Shown one piece after another: positions 4,816 to 11,282 of a stretch of 11,282 bases of DNA. The DNA lies in NCBI GenBank assembly GCA_964460485.1, contig CAYWRY010000135.1, positions 1 through 11,282 on the forward strand, written 5' to 3'. The position numbers and the translations under genes are program-made. The notes below the pieces were generated by a model that saw only the letters and a program-made list of their open reading frames with translations, ran no database searches and was not told where the DNA came from. The stretch is from VGRF01 sp964460485 (GTDB taxonomy: Bacteria; Myxococcota_A; UBA9160; UBA6930). Position 1 is the stretch's first letter; each line of letters begins with the position of its first letter.

Positions 4816-6510
4816 TCAGTGCGCCAGCGCCTCTGCCGCCGGCGCATCCGGCTTCTGCGCGGCCACCTTCGGCTGGCTGGCGGGCCACGCGGCTGCGCCG
4901 CCGCCGAGATTCTTCAGGTCGAAGGCCTTGCTCTTGAAGATCCACACGAACGGCAGCAGCGCGCCGATCACGAGGATCACGAAGGTGTAGGAATCGCGGA
5001 ACGCCAGCACGCTGGCCTCCCGCTCGATCAGTGCATGCACGAGCTGATAGGCGCCGTCGAGGCCGGCCGCGGGATCGAGGCCGCGGGCGGCGAGGCCGCT
5101 GCGCATCATCTCGAGCCGCTGCCAGGTCGCCGGCGAGAGCGGCGTGACGTTCTCCGTCAGGTATGCGGCGTGCACGTCGGCGCGGTGGTCGAGCAACGTC
5201 GCCAGGATCGCGATCCCGAGCGAGCCGCCCGTCTGGCGCGACAGGTTGTAGAGCGCGGCGCCCTGCAACACGTCCTTGGGATGCAGGTATCGCATCGCGG
5301 CGAGCGAGAGCGGCGCGAACAAGAGGCCGAGCCCGATGCCGCGCCCCAACTGCGGCCAGATCAGATCCCAGCCGTGCGACTGGAGATCCCAGCGGCTCAT
5401 GCCGTAGAGCGCCGGCAGAAAGATGCACATGCCGGCGCAGATCAGCGGAAAGGGCCCGGTGCGCATCACCGCGCGCCCCGCGAACGGCATGATGAGCGCG
5501 GTGGTGATCGTGGAGGGCAGCACCCAGAGCCCACTCTTCCACGATGTCCAGTGCAGCATTCCCTGCGTGAAGATCGGGAACAGGAAGATGGAGCCGTACA
5601 GGCCGACGCCGAAGGCAGCGCCGTACACACAGCCCACGAGCAGCGGCCGGTTCCGAAGCACGCGCAGGTCGACCACAGGATGCGGCGTGCGCAGCTCGTG
5701 CCACACGAAGGCGATGCCCGCGACGGTCGCGACCAGCGCCGTCGCGCGGATCGTCGCGCTCGCGAACCAGTCGAGGTGGTTGCCGCGCTCGATCGTGTAC
5801 TGGAGCGTCGCGATCGCGACGACGAGCAGCGAGATGCCGGGCCAGTCGACGCGCTCGGCCTTGCGCGCGTGCCTGTAGGTGGGCAGGTAGTTGTAGATCA
5901 GGAAGGCGGCGAGCAGGCCGAGCGGAAGGTTCACGTAGAAGATCCAGGGCCAGGAGAAGTTGTTGGTGAGCCAGCCGCCCAGCGTCGGACCGAGGCTCGG
6001 CCCGAGCGTCGCGCCGACGCCGAAGATCGCCTGGCCGGTGCCCTGCCGCTGCGGCGGGAAGATCTCCACCATCAGCGCCTGGCCCGACGAGAGCAGGGCG
6101 CCGCCGCCGACGCCCTGGAGCGTGCGGAACAGCACGAGCTCCCAGAGCGACGTCGAGAGACCGCAAAGCGCGGACGCGCCGGTGAAGAGCAGGATCGAGA
6201 ACGTCAGGTAGCGGCGGCGGCCGAAGCGGCTCGCCAGCCAGCTCGTCATCGGGATGATCGTGACGTTGGCGATGATGTACGAGGTGACGATCCAGCTCGC
6301 CTCGTCCACCGTCGCGCCCAGGTTCGACATCATGTCGGGCAGCGCGACGTTGACGATGCTCGTGTCGATCAGCTCGAGCAGCACCGCGAGCATCACGCCG
6401 AAGATCAGCATCAGCGCGGCGAAGCTCAGCCGCCCCGCCTGCGCGGCGGCCAGCGCCGCGTCGCCGCGCGACTGCGCCGCCTTGCGCGCGTCCAGGCCTC
6501 CGCTCGCCAT
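4816..6510 (-). CDS. emrB: EmrB/QacA-type MFS multidrug efflux permease (DHA2 family, 14 TMS)
   Basis: This 564-residue inner-membrane protein is a proton-driven drug exporter of the 14-helix DHA2 family. The start ATG 6510 has GAGG six bases upstream. Motif D1 ELIDTSIVNVALPD (46-59, with Asp49), motif A SRFGRRRYL (94-102), motif B RTLQGVGGGA (129-138) and antiporter motif C GPSLGPTLGGWL (170-181) are all present. RQTGGSLGIAILATLL (425-440) precedes the long periplasmic loop of about 65 residues and a final helix at 507-525, as in EmrB. The hydrophilic, Ala/Pro-rich cytoplasmic tail after residue 528 is not conserved. With the upstream EmrA-like adaptor (stop 25 bases away) and an outer-membrane TolC-type channel not in this window, it would form a tripartite pump. 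Substrates of this family are hydrophobic drugs and uncouplers; the true substrate here is unknown. Confidence 0.96.
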   Translation of the reverse strand: MASGGLDARKAAQSRGDAALAAAQAGRLSFAALMLIFGVMLAVLLELIDTSIVNVALPDMMSNLGATVDEASWIVTSYIIANVTIIPMTSWLASRFGRRRYLTFSILLFTGASALCGLSTSLWELVLFRTLQGVGGGALLSSGQALMVEIFPPQRQGTGQAIFGVGATLGPSLGPTLGGWLTNNFSWPWIFYVNLPLGLLAAFLIYNYLPTYRHARKAERVDWPGISLLVVAIATLQYTIERGNHLDWFASATIRATALVATVAGIAFVWHELRTPHPVVDLRVLRNRPLLVGCVYGAAFGVGLYGSIFLFPIFTQGMLHWTSWKSGLWVLPSTITTALIMPFAGRAVMRTGPFPLICAGMCIFLPALYGMSRWDLQSHGWDLIWPQLGRGIGLGLLFAPLSLAAMRYLHPKDVLQGAALYNLSRQTGGSLGIAILATLLDHRADVHAAYLTENVTPLSPATWQRLEMMRSGLAARGLDPAAGLDGAYQLVHALIEREASVLAFRDSYTFVILVIGALLPFVWIFKSKAFDLKNLGGGAAAWPASQPKVAAQKPDAPAAEALAH

Positions 6511-6535
6511 CGCCGGCCTCGACCGCCTGCCCGCT

Positions 6536-7585
6536 CTATTCGGGGCGCACGCGCGCGACGACGGAGAGTCCGATCGGCAGCGCCGTCGGGTCCTCGCCTG
6601 CCACCCCGTCTCCCTCGACGGACTCGAGCGCGACTCTCACCGGCACGCGCTGCACCACCTTCGTGAAGTTGCCCGTGGCGTTGTCGGGCGGGAGCAGCGC
6701 GTACTTCGCGCCCGTGGCGGGCGAGATCGACTCGACGCGCCCGTGCCAGATGCGTCCGGGATAGGCATCGACGGTGATGTCCACCGGATCGCCCGGTTTC
6801 ATCGCGCCGATCTGTGTTTCCTTGAAGTTGGCGACCACCCAGTTGCCGCGCGTGGCGACGATCGTGAGCAGCGGCTGGCCGGGCTGCACGGTCGCTCCGA
6901 CCTCGACGCTCTTCTTGCCGACCCGTCCCGCGAACGGCGCGCGGATCGTCGCGTAGGAGAGCGCGAGCTCCGCCTCGCGCACCGCGGCTTCCGCCTGCTT
7001 CACGGGCGCGGCGCTGCCGAGCATCGCGCGCTCCGCGTCCTCGCGGCGCTGCGCGGCGCGCAGGTCGGCGAGCGCGGCGTCGTGGGCGGACTGGGCGGCG
7101 TCGAGCGCAGTCTCGCTGCCCGCGCCCTGCGCGAACAGGCCGCGCGCGCGCGCGAGCCCCTGCTGCGCGTGCTGCAGGCGCGCCCTCGCGCCGCGCACCT
7201 GCGCGGCCGCCGCGTCGCTGGAGGCGCCGGTCTGCGCGACCTCGTTGCGGGCGATCTCGAGGTTCGCCTGCGCGAGCGCGAGACGCGCCTCGTAGTCCGC
7301 GGGGTCGACGCGCACCAGCACGTCGCCAGCCTGCACCTCCTGGTTCTCGGCGACGAGCACCTCGCGCACCTGACCGCTCACGCGCGGCGAAACGTAGACC
7401 AGGTGGCCCTCGACGAAGGCATCATCCGTCGCCTCCGTGCCCCACACCGCGCGCAGCGCGCTCGCGCCCCAGCCCGCGCCCGCGGCGAGCACGGCCACGA
7501 ACGCCGCGACCCGCAGCGCGCGCCACGCGCTCCAGCGCGCTGCGCCTGCCTCCGCCTCGGCTTCCCGCAGCGTCGCTTCCGCCAT
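6536..7585 (-). CDS. emrA: EmrA/HlyD-family periplasmic adaptor of the efflux pump
   Basis: This 349-residue membrane-fusion protein is anchored in the inner membrane by one helix (about 24-44) after a short cytoplasmic N-terminus. The domain order is: first half of the lipoyl domain (65-98, VSPRVSGQVREVLVAENQEV), an alpha-helical coiled-coil hairpin rich in Ala, Gln and Arg (99-205), second lipoyl half (209-243, YATIRAPFAGRVGKKSVEVG), and beta-barrel (245-349). VANFKETQIGAMKPGDPVDI (251-270) and YALLPPDNATGNFTKVVQRV (295-314) are EmrA hallmarks. It links the EmrB permease to an outer-membrane channel. ATG 7585 overlaps the tetR stop by one base (TGATG); GTG 7588 would give a four-base overlap. 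Either way it is translationally coupled to the regulator. The adaptor implies a cell with an outer membrane. Confidence 0.95.
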   Translation of the reverse strand: MAEATLREAEAEAGAARWSAWRALRVAAFVAVLAAGAGWGASALRAVWGTEATDDAFVEGHLVYVSPRVSGQVREVLVAENQEVQAGDVLVRVDPADYEARLALAQANLEIARNEVAQTGASSDAAAAQVRGARARLQHAQQGLARARGLFAQGAGSETALDAAQSAHDAALADLRAAQRREDAERAMLGSAAPVKQAEAAVREAELALSYATIRAPFAGRVGKKSVEVGATVQPGQPLLTIVATRGNWVVANFKETQIGAMKPGDPVDITVDAYPGRIWHGRVESISPATGAKYALLPPDNATGNFTKVVQRVPVRVALESVEGDGVAGEDPTALPIGLSVVARVRPE

Positions 7586-8274
7586 CACTCGAACCTCCGC
7601 GGTGCGCGCCGCCGCCTGGCGGTCGCGCCCGCTCGCTCGCGCTCCTCGCGGCGCATGCCGCGCAGGAAGATCGAGACGAACGCCTCGGTCACCTCGGCGT
7701 TGCTCTGCGCGTACTCCGCGCGGTCGCCGAACACCTCGCGCACGATCAGGTAGTCGAAAACCATGCCGATGAAGGCGCGCGCCGCGAGCACCGGGTCGAC
7801 GTCGCGGAACGCGCCCGCCCGCGCGCGCTGCTCGATGTAGCCCGTGAGGAAGTCGCGCAGCCGCCGCACGCGCTTCTCCTGGTACGGGCGCGCGAGCTGA
7901 TGGCCCTCGAGCGCGGAGAAGAGCAAGAGGCGCAGGTAGGTGGGGTCGCGCTCGACCGTCTCGAGCAGCGAGCGCGCGAGGCCGCCGAACACCGCGACGT
8001 CGTCGCCCGCGCGCGCCGCCTCCTCGTAGGGGGCGACGAAATCGCCCGCCGCGAGGCGCTCGTCGAGGATCGCGGTGTAGATCGCCTCCTTGCTCGGGAA
8101 GTAGCGGTAGAGCGCCGCCTCGGTGATGCCGATCTCGCGCGCGATGTCGCGCGTGGTCGCGCCGACGAATCCGTGCGTCGAGAACACGCGCGCCGCGATG
8201 GCGAGGATGTCCGCGCGGCGCACGTCGGCGGGCATGCGCGCGGGGCGGATCGGCGGCTTGCGTCGGTTGGCCAT
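7585..8274 (-). CDS. TetR/AcrR family transcriptional regulator of the efflux operon
   Basis: This 229-residue one-component repressor has a typical N-terminal DNA-binding domain: ADILAIAARVFSTHGFVGAT (21-40), then the helix-turn-helix TTRDIAREIGITEAALYRYF (40-59) and SKEAIYTAIL. The all-helical C-terminal ligand-binding and dimer domain runs from about 75 to 208, and a basic Arg-rich tail ends the protein. It is the first gene of a three-gene minus-strand operon with emrA and emrB and overlaps emrA by one base. The natural reading is that it represses its own operon and releases DNA when a pump substrate binds. A palindrome ten bases before its ATG is the probable operator. No Shine-Dalgarno is visible before ATG 8274. 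The ligand cannot be predicted. Confidence 0.95.
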   Translation of the reverse strand: MANRRKPPIRPARMPADVRRADILAIAARVFSTHGFVGATTRDIAREIGITEAALYRYFPSKEAIYTAILDERLAAGDFVAPYEEAARAGDDVAVFGGLARSLLETVERDPTYLRLLLFSALEGHQLARPYQEKRVRRLRDFLTGYIEQRARAGAFRDVDPVLAARAFIGMVFDYLIVREVFGDRAEYAQSNAEVTEAFVSIFLRGMRREERERAGATARRRRAPRRFE

Positions 8275-8283
8275 CGCGCCGCA

Positions 8284-8305
8284 AGTTAGCGAGCGTTAAC
8301 TAACT
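8284..8305. promoter_or_regulatory. Probable TetR operator overlapping the tetR promoter
   Basis: AGTTAGCGAGCGTTAACT (8284-8301) is an 18-bp imperfect palindrome with seven of nine pairs matching. A second arm, CTAACT (8300-8305), pairs exactly with AGTTAG (8284-8289). Size and dyad symmetry fit TetR-family operators, and the A/T-rich core stands out in this GC-rich DNA. It ends ten bases before the tetR ATG. The minus strand also contains TAACTT (8288-8283), a possible -10, so the repressor would cover the promoter and repress its own operon. Confidence 0.65.
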
Positions 8306-8309
8306 GGCA

Positions 8310-8323
8310 GCGACCGGGGTCGC
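8310..8323. promoter_or_regulatory. 14-bp palindrome GCGACC-GG-GGTCGC, copy 2
   Basis: GCGACCGGGGTCGC has the same 6-bp arms as the palindrome at 3569-3582. It lies four bases from the TetR operator, in the divergent region between tetR and the MFS gene. The arms are perfect and the centre is GG rather than GC. It could be a site for a second regulator. No factor is recognised. Confidence 0.3.
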
Positions 8324-8421
8324 ATTTCGTGGCCCCGCCTCGCGCCACCCCGGCGAGCCCCCTCCCGCACCTGCGACCTGCAACCCCGCGCACTTTCGGG
8401 CGAATCGGCGCGCCGCCGGCA

Positions 8422-8427
8422 TAGACT
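8422..8427 (+). promoter_or_regulatory. Possible -10 of the MFS transporter gene
   Basis: TAGACT in a GGCATAGACTCG context fits TAnnnT and lies 62 bases before ATG 8490, leaving room for a normal leader with the AGGAG ribosome site at 8478-8482. No good -35 hexamer was found 16-18 bases upstream. Confidence 0.3.
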
Positions 8428-8489
8428 CGCCGCTCACCGTCCTTCCGAGGCGAGCGCCGTGCTCGGCGTGAGATCGCAGGAGCCCCCCG

Positions 8490-9770
8490 ATGAGCGCGTC
8501 CGCCGCCATCCCCGCTGCGCGCGTCACGCAGCGCCGCATCCTGGTCGGGCTCTGCTTCGCGGCGGTGTTCATCTGTTACGTCGATCGCGTCAACATCTCG
8601 CTGGCGATCGGCGCCATGGCGCACGACTTCGGCTGGAACAAGACCACCAGCGGCTTCGTGATGTCGTCGTTCTTCATCGGCTACCTGCTCACCCAGGTTC
8701 CTGGGGGCTGGCTCGCGGGTCGCCTGGGCGGCAAGCACGTGCTCGCGGGCGGCGTGCTGCTCTGGTCGCTGTTCACGGCGCTCACGCCGCCGGCGGCGTT
8801 CGCGGGCTTCGCGGCGCTGATCGCCGCGCGCGTCGTGATGGGCATGGGCGAGGGCGTCACGTTCCCGTCGATCTACGCGCTGTTCTCGCGCTGGGTGCCG
8901 GCGGACAGCCGCTCGCGCGCGGTGGGCCTCGTGTTCAGCGCCATCCCGCTCGGCACGGTGTTCGCGCAGGTGGTGACGCCGCAGCTCGTGACCGGCTACG
9001 GCTGGCCGTGGGCCTTCTACGCGTTCTCCATGCTGGGCCTCGTGTGGTGGGCGTTCTGGCAGCCGCTCACCGCCTCCAGCCCGAACCAGCATCCGCGCGT
9101 CGGCGAGGCGGAGCGGCGCGAGCTGGAGGCGCACGCGGACGGCACGCCCAGCTCGCCCGCGCCGCCGCTGGCGAAGCTGCTCGGCAGCAGCGCGGTCTGG
9201 GCGATCGTGATCAGCCACTTCTGTAACAACTGGGGCGGCTACGTGATGCTGTCCTGGGCGCCGACCTACTTCCAGGAGCGGCTCGGCGTCGACCTGGGCG
9301 CAGTCGGCTACTACGTGATGCTGCCGTCGTTCGTCTCGTTCGTCTGCCTCAACCTCGCGGGCCAGGTCGGCGACCGCATGATCGCGAGCGGGATGGCGAC
9401 GCGTCGCGTGCGCAAGCTGATGCAGGGCATCGGCTTCGGCGGTGCCGCGGCGACGCTGCTCGCGCTCACCTTCGTCGAGAGCGCGGGCGTCGCGGTCGCG
9501 GTGATGTGCGCCAGCGCCGTGCTGGGCGGCGCCGCGTCCGCCGGCTTCGGCAGCAACCACCTCGACATCGCGCCGCGCCACGCGGGCACGCTGATGGGCC
9601 TCTCCAACACCGCCGGGACGCTGCCCGGCGTGATCGGCGTGACGTTGAGCGGCTGGCTGGTGGACGTCACCGGCGCGTGGTCGATGGTCTTCTACGTCGC
9701 CGCCGGGGTGAAGGTCTTCGGGCTGGTCGCGTTCCTGGCCTTCGCGAAGGGCGAGAAGCTGTTCGACTGA
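8490..9770 (+). CDS. MFS transporter, anion:cation symporter / SLC17-like family
   Basis: This 426-residue inner-membrane permease of about 12 helices starts at ATG 8490, with AGGAG seven bases upstream. The signature CYVDRVNISLAI (29-40, Arg33) closes helix 1. GGWLAGRLGGK (72-82) is the helix 2-3 loop motif and RVVMGMGEGVTFPSIYALFS (114-133) is the helix 4 motif. SNHLDIAPRHAGTLMGLSNT (355-374) with AGTLPGVIGV (375-384) is very close to the SLC17/ANTR/PHT4 branch of the anion:cation symporter family. A hydrophilic central loop (about 191-230) separates the two halves. Relatives carry organic anions such as sugar acids, sialate, phosphate or aromatic acids with protons or sodium. It runs divergently from tetR and is followed after 73 bases by a P450, so uptake of an acidic substrate for oxidation is possible but unproven. 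Confidence 0.93.
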   Translation: MSASAAIPAARVTQRRILVGLCFAAVFICYVDRVNISLAIGAMAHDFGWNKTTSGFVMSSFFIGYLLTQVPGGWLAGRLGGKHVLAGGVLLWSLFTALTPPAAFAGFAALIAARVVMGMGEGVTFPSIYALFSRWVPADSRSRAVGLVFSAIPLGTVFAQVVTPQLVTGYGWPWAFYAFSMLGLVWWAFWQPLTASSPNQHPRVGEAERRELEAHADGTPSSPAPPLAKLLGSSAVWAIVISHFCNNWGGYVMLSWAPTYFQERLGVDLGAVGYYVMLPSFVSFVCLNLAGQVGDRMIASGMATRRVRKLMQGIGFGGAAATLLALTFVESAGVAVAVMCASAVLGGAASAGFGSNHLDIAPRHAGTLMGLSNTAGTLPGVIGVTLSGWLVDVTGAWSMVFYVAAGVKVFGLVAFLAFAKGEKLFD

Positions 9771-9778
9771 GGCGCTGC

Positions 9779-9815
9779 GCGGCCGCCCCACACGTGCATC
9801 GCACACCGCGGCCGC
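9779..9815 (+). terminator. Stem-loop with paired GCGGCCGC arms between MFS and P450 genes
   Basis: GCGGCCGC occurs at 9779-9786 and again at 9808-9815. Because each copy is its own reverse complement, they can pair as an 8-bp stem. A nested GTGC-ATC-GCAC hairpin lies at 9794-9804. The structure starts eight bases after the MFS stop and could terminate or attenuate transcription before the P450. There is no U-run, and support is modest. Confidence 0.25.
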
Positions 9816-9817
9816 AC

Positions 9818-9823
9818 TACGCT
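9818..9823 (+). promoter_or_regulatory. Possible -10 of the P450 gene
   Basis: TACGCT (CACTACGCTCGG context) fits TAnnnT and lies 20 bases before ATG 9844. A purine-rich GAGGG (9833-9837) lies between them as a likely ribosome site. The -35 region is not recognisable. If real, the P450 has its own promoter downstream of the paired repeats. Confidence 0.3.
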
Positions 9824-9843
9824 CGGCGCTGCGAGGGCCTGCC

Positions 9844-11076
9844 ATGCTGAGCGCCGCCGAGGTCACCACCGCCCATCTGATGGATCCGGACCGCTTCGTC
9901 TCCCACGGCTATCCGCACGAGGCGTGGGCGGCGCTGCGGCGCGAGCAGCCGGTCAAGTGGTTCTCCTTCGACGGGCCGCGGCCGGGCTTCTGGGCGATCA
10001 CGAAGCGCGCGGACATCGTGGCGCTCTCGAAGGAGCCGGAGCGCTTCCGGATCGGCCCGCGCACCGCCGTGTTCGCCGAGAGCCCGCCTTCGCGAGAACG
10101 AACGATCCAAACGCGCCACCTGCTCACCATGGATCCGCCCGACCACGCCGCCTACCGCAAGCTCGCGAGCGCCTGGTTCACCCCGCGCGCGATCGAGAAG
10201 CGCCGGCCGGAGATCGCGAAGCTCGCGAGCGAGCTGCTCGACCCGCTGGCGGCCGAGGGCGAGTTCGACTTCGTCGGCGACTTCGCGGCGCCGCTCACGC
10301 TCTCGGTCCTGGCGGACATGCTGGGCGTCCCGCGCGACGACTGGACGCGCTTGTTCGACTGGACGAACCGCCTGATCGGCTCGACGGATCCCGAGTTCCA
10401 GGGCGGCGACCCGAAGCTCTCCGACGAGCGCGCGAGCCGCGAGCTGTTCGCCTATTTCGACCAGCTCGCGGAGCAGCGCGCCGCGCGACCGACCGGCGAC
10501 CTCACGAGCGTGCTCGTCAATGCGCGCATCGCCGGCCGGCCGCTGCCGCGCACCGACCTGCTCTCCTACTACCAGCTGCTGGTCGCGGCGGGGAACGAGA
10601 CCACCCGCAACGCGGCGAGCGGCGGCCTGATGGCGCTGATCGAGAACCCGGCGGAGCTGGGCAAGCTGCGCGCGAGCCCGCGCCTCCTGAACGGCGCGGT
10701 CGAAGAGATCGTGCGCTGGGTGACGCCGGTGATCCAGTTCTGCCGCACGCCGGTTGAGGACTTCACGCTGCGCGGCCAGAGGATCCGTGCGGGCGAGTCC
10801 ATGTGCCTCTTCTACGCGAGCGCGAATCGCGACGAGGAGGCGTTCCCGGACCCCTTTGCGTTCCGCGTCGATCGCAGCCCGAACCCGCACCTGGGCTTCG
10901 GCATCGGCGAGCACTTCTGCCTGGGCGCGAATCTCGCGCGCCTCGAGCTGCGCGTGATCTTCGCGGAGGTGGCGCGGCGCTTCGCACGGATCGAGCTCGC
11001 GGGCCCGCCCGCACTGATGCGCTCGAGCTTCATCGGCGGCGTGAAGCGCATGCGCGTGCGCTATCGGCTCGCCTGA
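9844..11076 (+). CDS. Cytochrome P450 (CYP125/CYP142/CYP124-like)
   Basis: This 410-residue soluble class I bacterial P450 is a haem monooxygenase that needs a ferredoxin and reductase; neither is in the window. The family landmarks are complete. The C-helix region reads MDPPDHAAYRKLASAWFTPR (96-115), the I-helix oxygen-activation motif is AAGNETTRN (248-256), and the K-helix ExxR is Glu288-Arg291 in VEEIVRWVTP. The ANRDEEAFPDPFAF meander lies at 327-340, and the haem loop is FGIGEHFCLG (352-361) with Cys359 as iron ligand. AGNETTRN and the DRSPNPHLGFG run resemble, from memory, the CYP125/CYP142/CYP124 group, which hydroxylates sterol side chains and branched lipids. This assignment is by motif likeness only. 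It starts at ATG 9844 behind GAGGG and follows an MFS transporter. Together with the SDR and acyl-CoA dehydrogenases elsewhere in the window it suggests a lipid or terpenoid catabolic role. Confidence 0.95.
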   Translation: MLSAAEVTTAHLMDPDRFVSHGYPHEAWAALRREQPVKWFSFDGPRPGFWAITKRADIVALSKEPERFRIGPRTAVFAESPPSRERTIQTRHLLTMDPPDHAAYRKLASAWFTPRAIEKRRPEIAKLASELLDPLAAEGEFDFVGDFAAPLTLSVLADMLGVPRDDWTRLFDWTNRLIGSTDPEFQGGDPKLSDERASRELFAYFDQLAEQRAARPTGDLTSVLVNARIAGRPLPRTDLLSYYQLLVAAGNETTRNAASGGLMALIENPAELGKLRASPRLLNGAVEEIVRWVTPVIQFCRTPVEDFTLRGQRIRAGESMCLFYASANRDEEAFPDPFAFRVDRSPNPHLGFGIGEHFCLGANLARLELRVIFAEVARRFARIELAGPPALMRSSFIGGVKRMRVRYRLA

Positions 11077-11083
11077 AGCCTGG

Positions 11084-11098
11084 TGCCCGTTGCGGGCA
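11084..11098 (+). terminator. Short stem-loop after the P450 gene
   Basis: TGCCCG (11084-11089), loop TTG, then CGGGCA (11093-11098) forms a 6-bp stem starting eight bases after the P450 stop. It has no U-run, so it is a weak terminator candidate. Confidence 0.35.
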
Positions 11099-11235
11099 GC
11101 GCGGATGCCGACTTGCGGGGAGTGGTGTCGCCGGTCGCGGCGTCGAGGCGCGGCCGGCGACCCTTCGGCGGAGCCTGCCGATCCCCGGCTGTCTTCGCAC
11201 GTCGAGCGCGCGATTCCGCGCGGCGATCGGCGCGA

Positions 11236-11241
11236 TAGCGT
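11236..11241 (+). promoter_or_regulatory. Possible -10 of the gene at the right edge
   Basis: TAGCGT in a CGCGATAGCGTGC context lies 22 bases before ATG 11264. Nearly the same string, GGCGATAGCGTGC, appears on the minus strand before the SnoaL-like gene, which supports a shared promoter element. No clear -35 was found. Confidence 0.35.
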
Positions 11242-11252
11242 GCGGCCGGCTC

Positions 11253-11257
11253 GGAGG
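11253..11257 (+). promoter_or_regulatory. Shine-Dalgarno of the gene at the right edge
   Basis: GGAGG lies six bases before ATG 11264, an ideal spacing. It is the main evidence that a gene starts there, since only six codons are visible. Confidence 0.6.
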
Positions 11258-11263
11258 TCTCGC

Positions 11264-11282
11264 ATGCACGTGGCGATGGGTC
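11264..11282 (+). CDS. Start of an unidentified gene (3' partial)
   Basis: Only ATG and five further codons (MHVAMG) fall inside the window. The GGAGG at ideal distance and the TAGCGT element upstream support a real start. The 187-base gap behind the P450 and its own promoter-like element suggest separate transcription. The product cannot be identified from six residues. Confidence 0.5.

Noticed and set aside
3544..6666. A very long open frame (about 1040 codons) on the plus strand
   Set aside because: It lies antisense to the flavoprotein pseudogene, the SnoaL-like gene and emrB. Its product is Arg/Ala/His-rich with no domain, as expected of an antisense frame in GC-rich DNA.
6536..8284. 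A 582-residue fusion reading through tetR and emrA
   Set aside because: The first 230 or so residues are the wrong frame of the tetR gene. The real EmrA start is ATG 7585, where its N-terminal anchor begins, and the correct tetR frame gives a clear HTH.
8324..8489. A small upstream peptide or riboswitch before the MFS gene
   Set aside because: No short frame with its own ribosome site ends before 8490, and I recognised no riboswitch core.
8286..9869. A 527-codon minus-strand frame
   Set aside because: It covers the MFS gene antisense and gives a low-complexity Arg/Glu/His-rich protein. The plus-strand MFS has a ribosome site and full family motifs.
9817..11265. A 482-codon minus-strand frame
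   Set aside because: It is antisense to the P450, which has complete haem, ExxR and I-helix motifs. The minus product resembles no family.

Overview
The window is very GC-rich DNA (roughly 70% or more by eye) with tightly packed genes. It looks like a chromosomal piece of a Gram-negative, aerobic, lipid-degrading bacterium. The evidence is an EmrA-type periplasmic adaptor beside an EmrB-type pump, two acyl-CoA dehydrogenases, a short-chain dehydrogenase and a cytochrome P450. This mix is common in high-GC soil and marine lineages such as Myxococcota and other former Deltaproteobacteria, but the sequence alone does not fix the phylum. No rRNA, tRNA, CRISPR array, intact transposase gene or replication origin was seen.

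Layout. (1) Positions 1-2672, plus strand: the 3' end of a large acyl-CoA dehydrogenase, a second and shorter acyl-CoA dehydrogenase, a short 28-bp tandem repeat placed between genes, a classical SDR oxidoreductase, and a GNAT acetyltransferase. This looks like an acyl-CoA catabolic operon. (2) Positions 2687-3487, minus strand: a stem-loop in the convergent gap, then a small TPR-repeat protein with palindromic sequences upstream of it. (3) Positions 3688-4737, minus strand: a SnoaL/NTF2-like gene joined by a 4-base GTGA overlap to a flavin-dependent oxidoreductase. The oxidoreductase has lost its middle and its reading frame and is called a pseudogene. (4) Positions 4816-8274, minus strand: a tetR-emrA-emrB drug-efflux cassette. 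A palindrome just before the tetR start is the probable operator. (5) Positions 8490-11076, plus strand: an SLC17/ACS-type MFS transporter, then a P450 resembling the CYP125/CYP142/CYP124 group. The first codons of another gene with a good ribosome binding site begin at 11264.

Functionally, the P450, MFS transporter, SDR and paired acyl-CoA dehydrogenases would fit uptake and oxidation of a branched or cyclic lipid (sterol, terpenoid or alkyl chain), but no substrate can be read from the sequence. The efflux cassette is a self-contained regulated unit. I see no clearly new multi-gene system. The items most worth checking are the tandem repeat inside the operon, the broken flavoprotein, the tetR operator combined with a possible leaderless start, the acyl-CoA dehydrogenase pair without the usual Glu, and a 14-bp palindrome found in two promoter regions.
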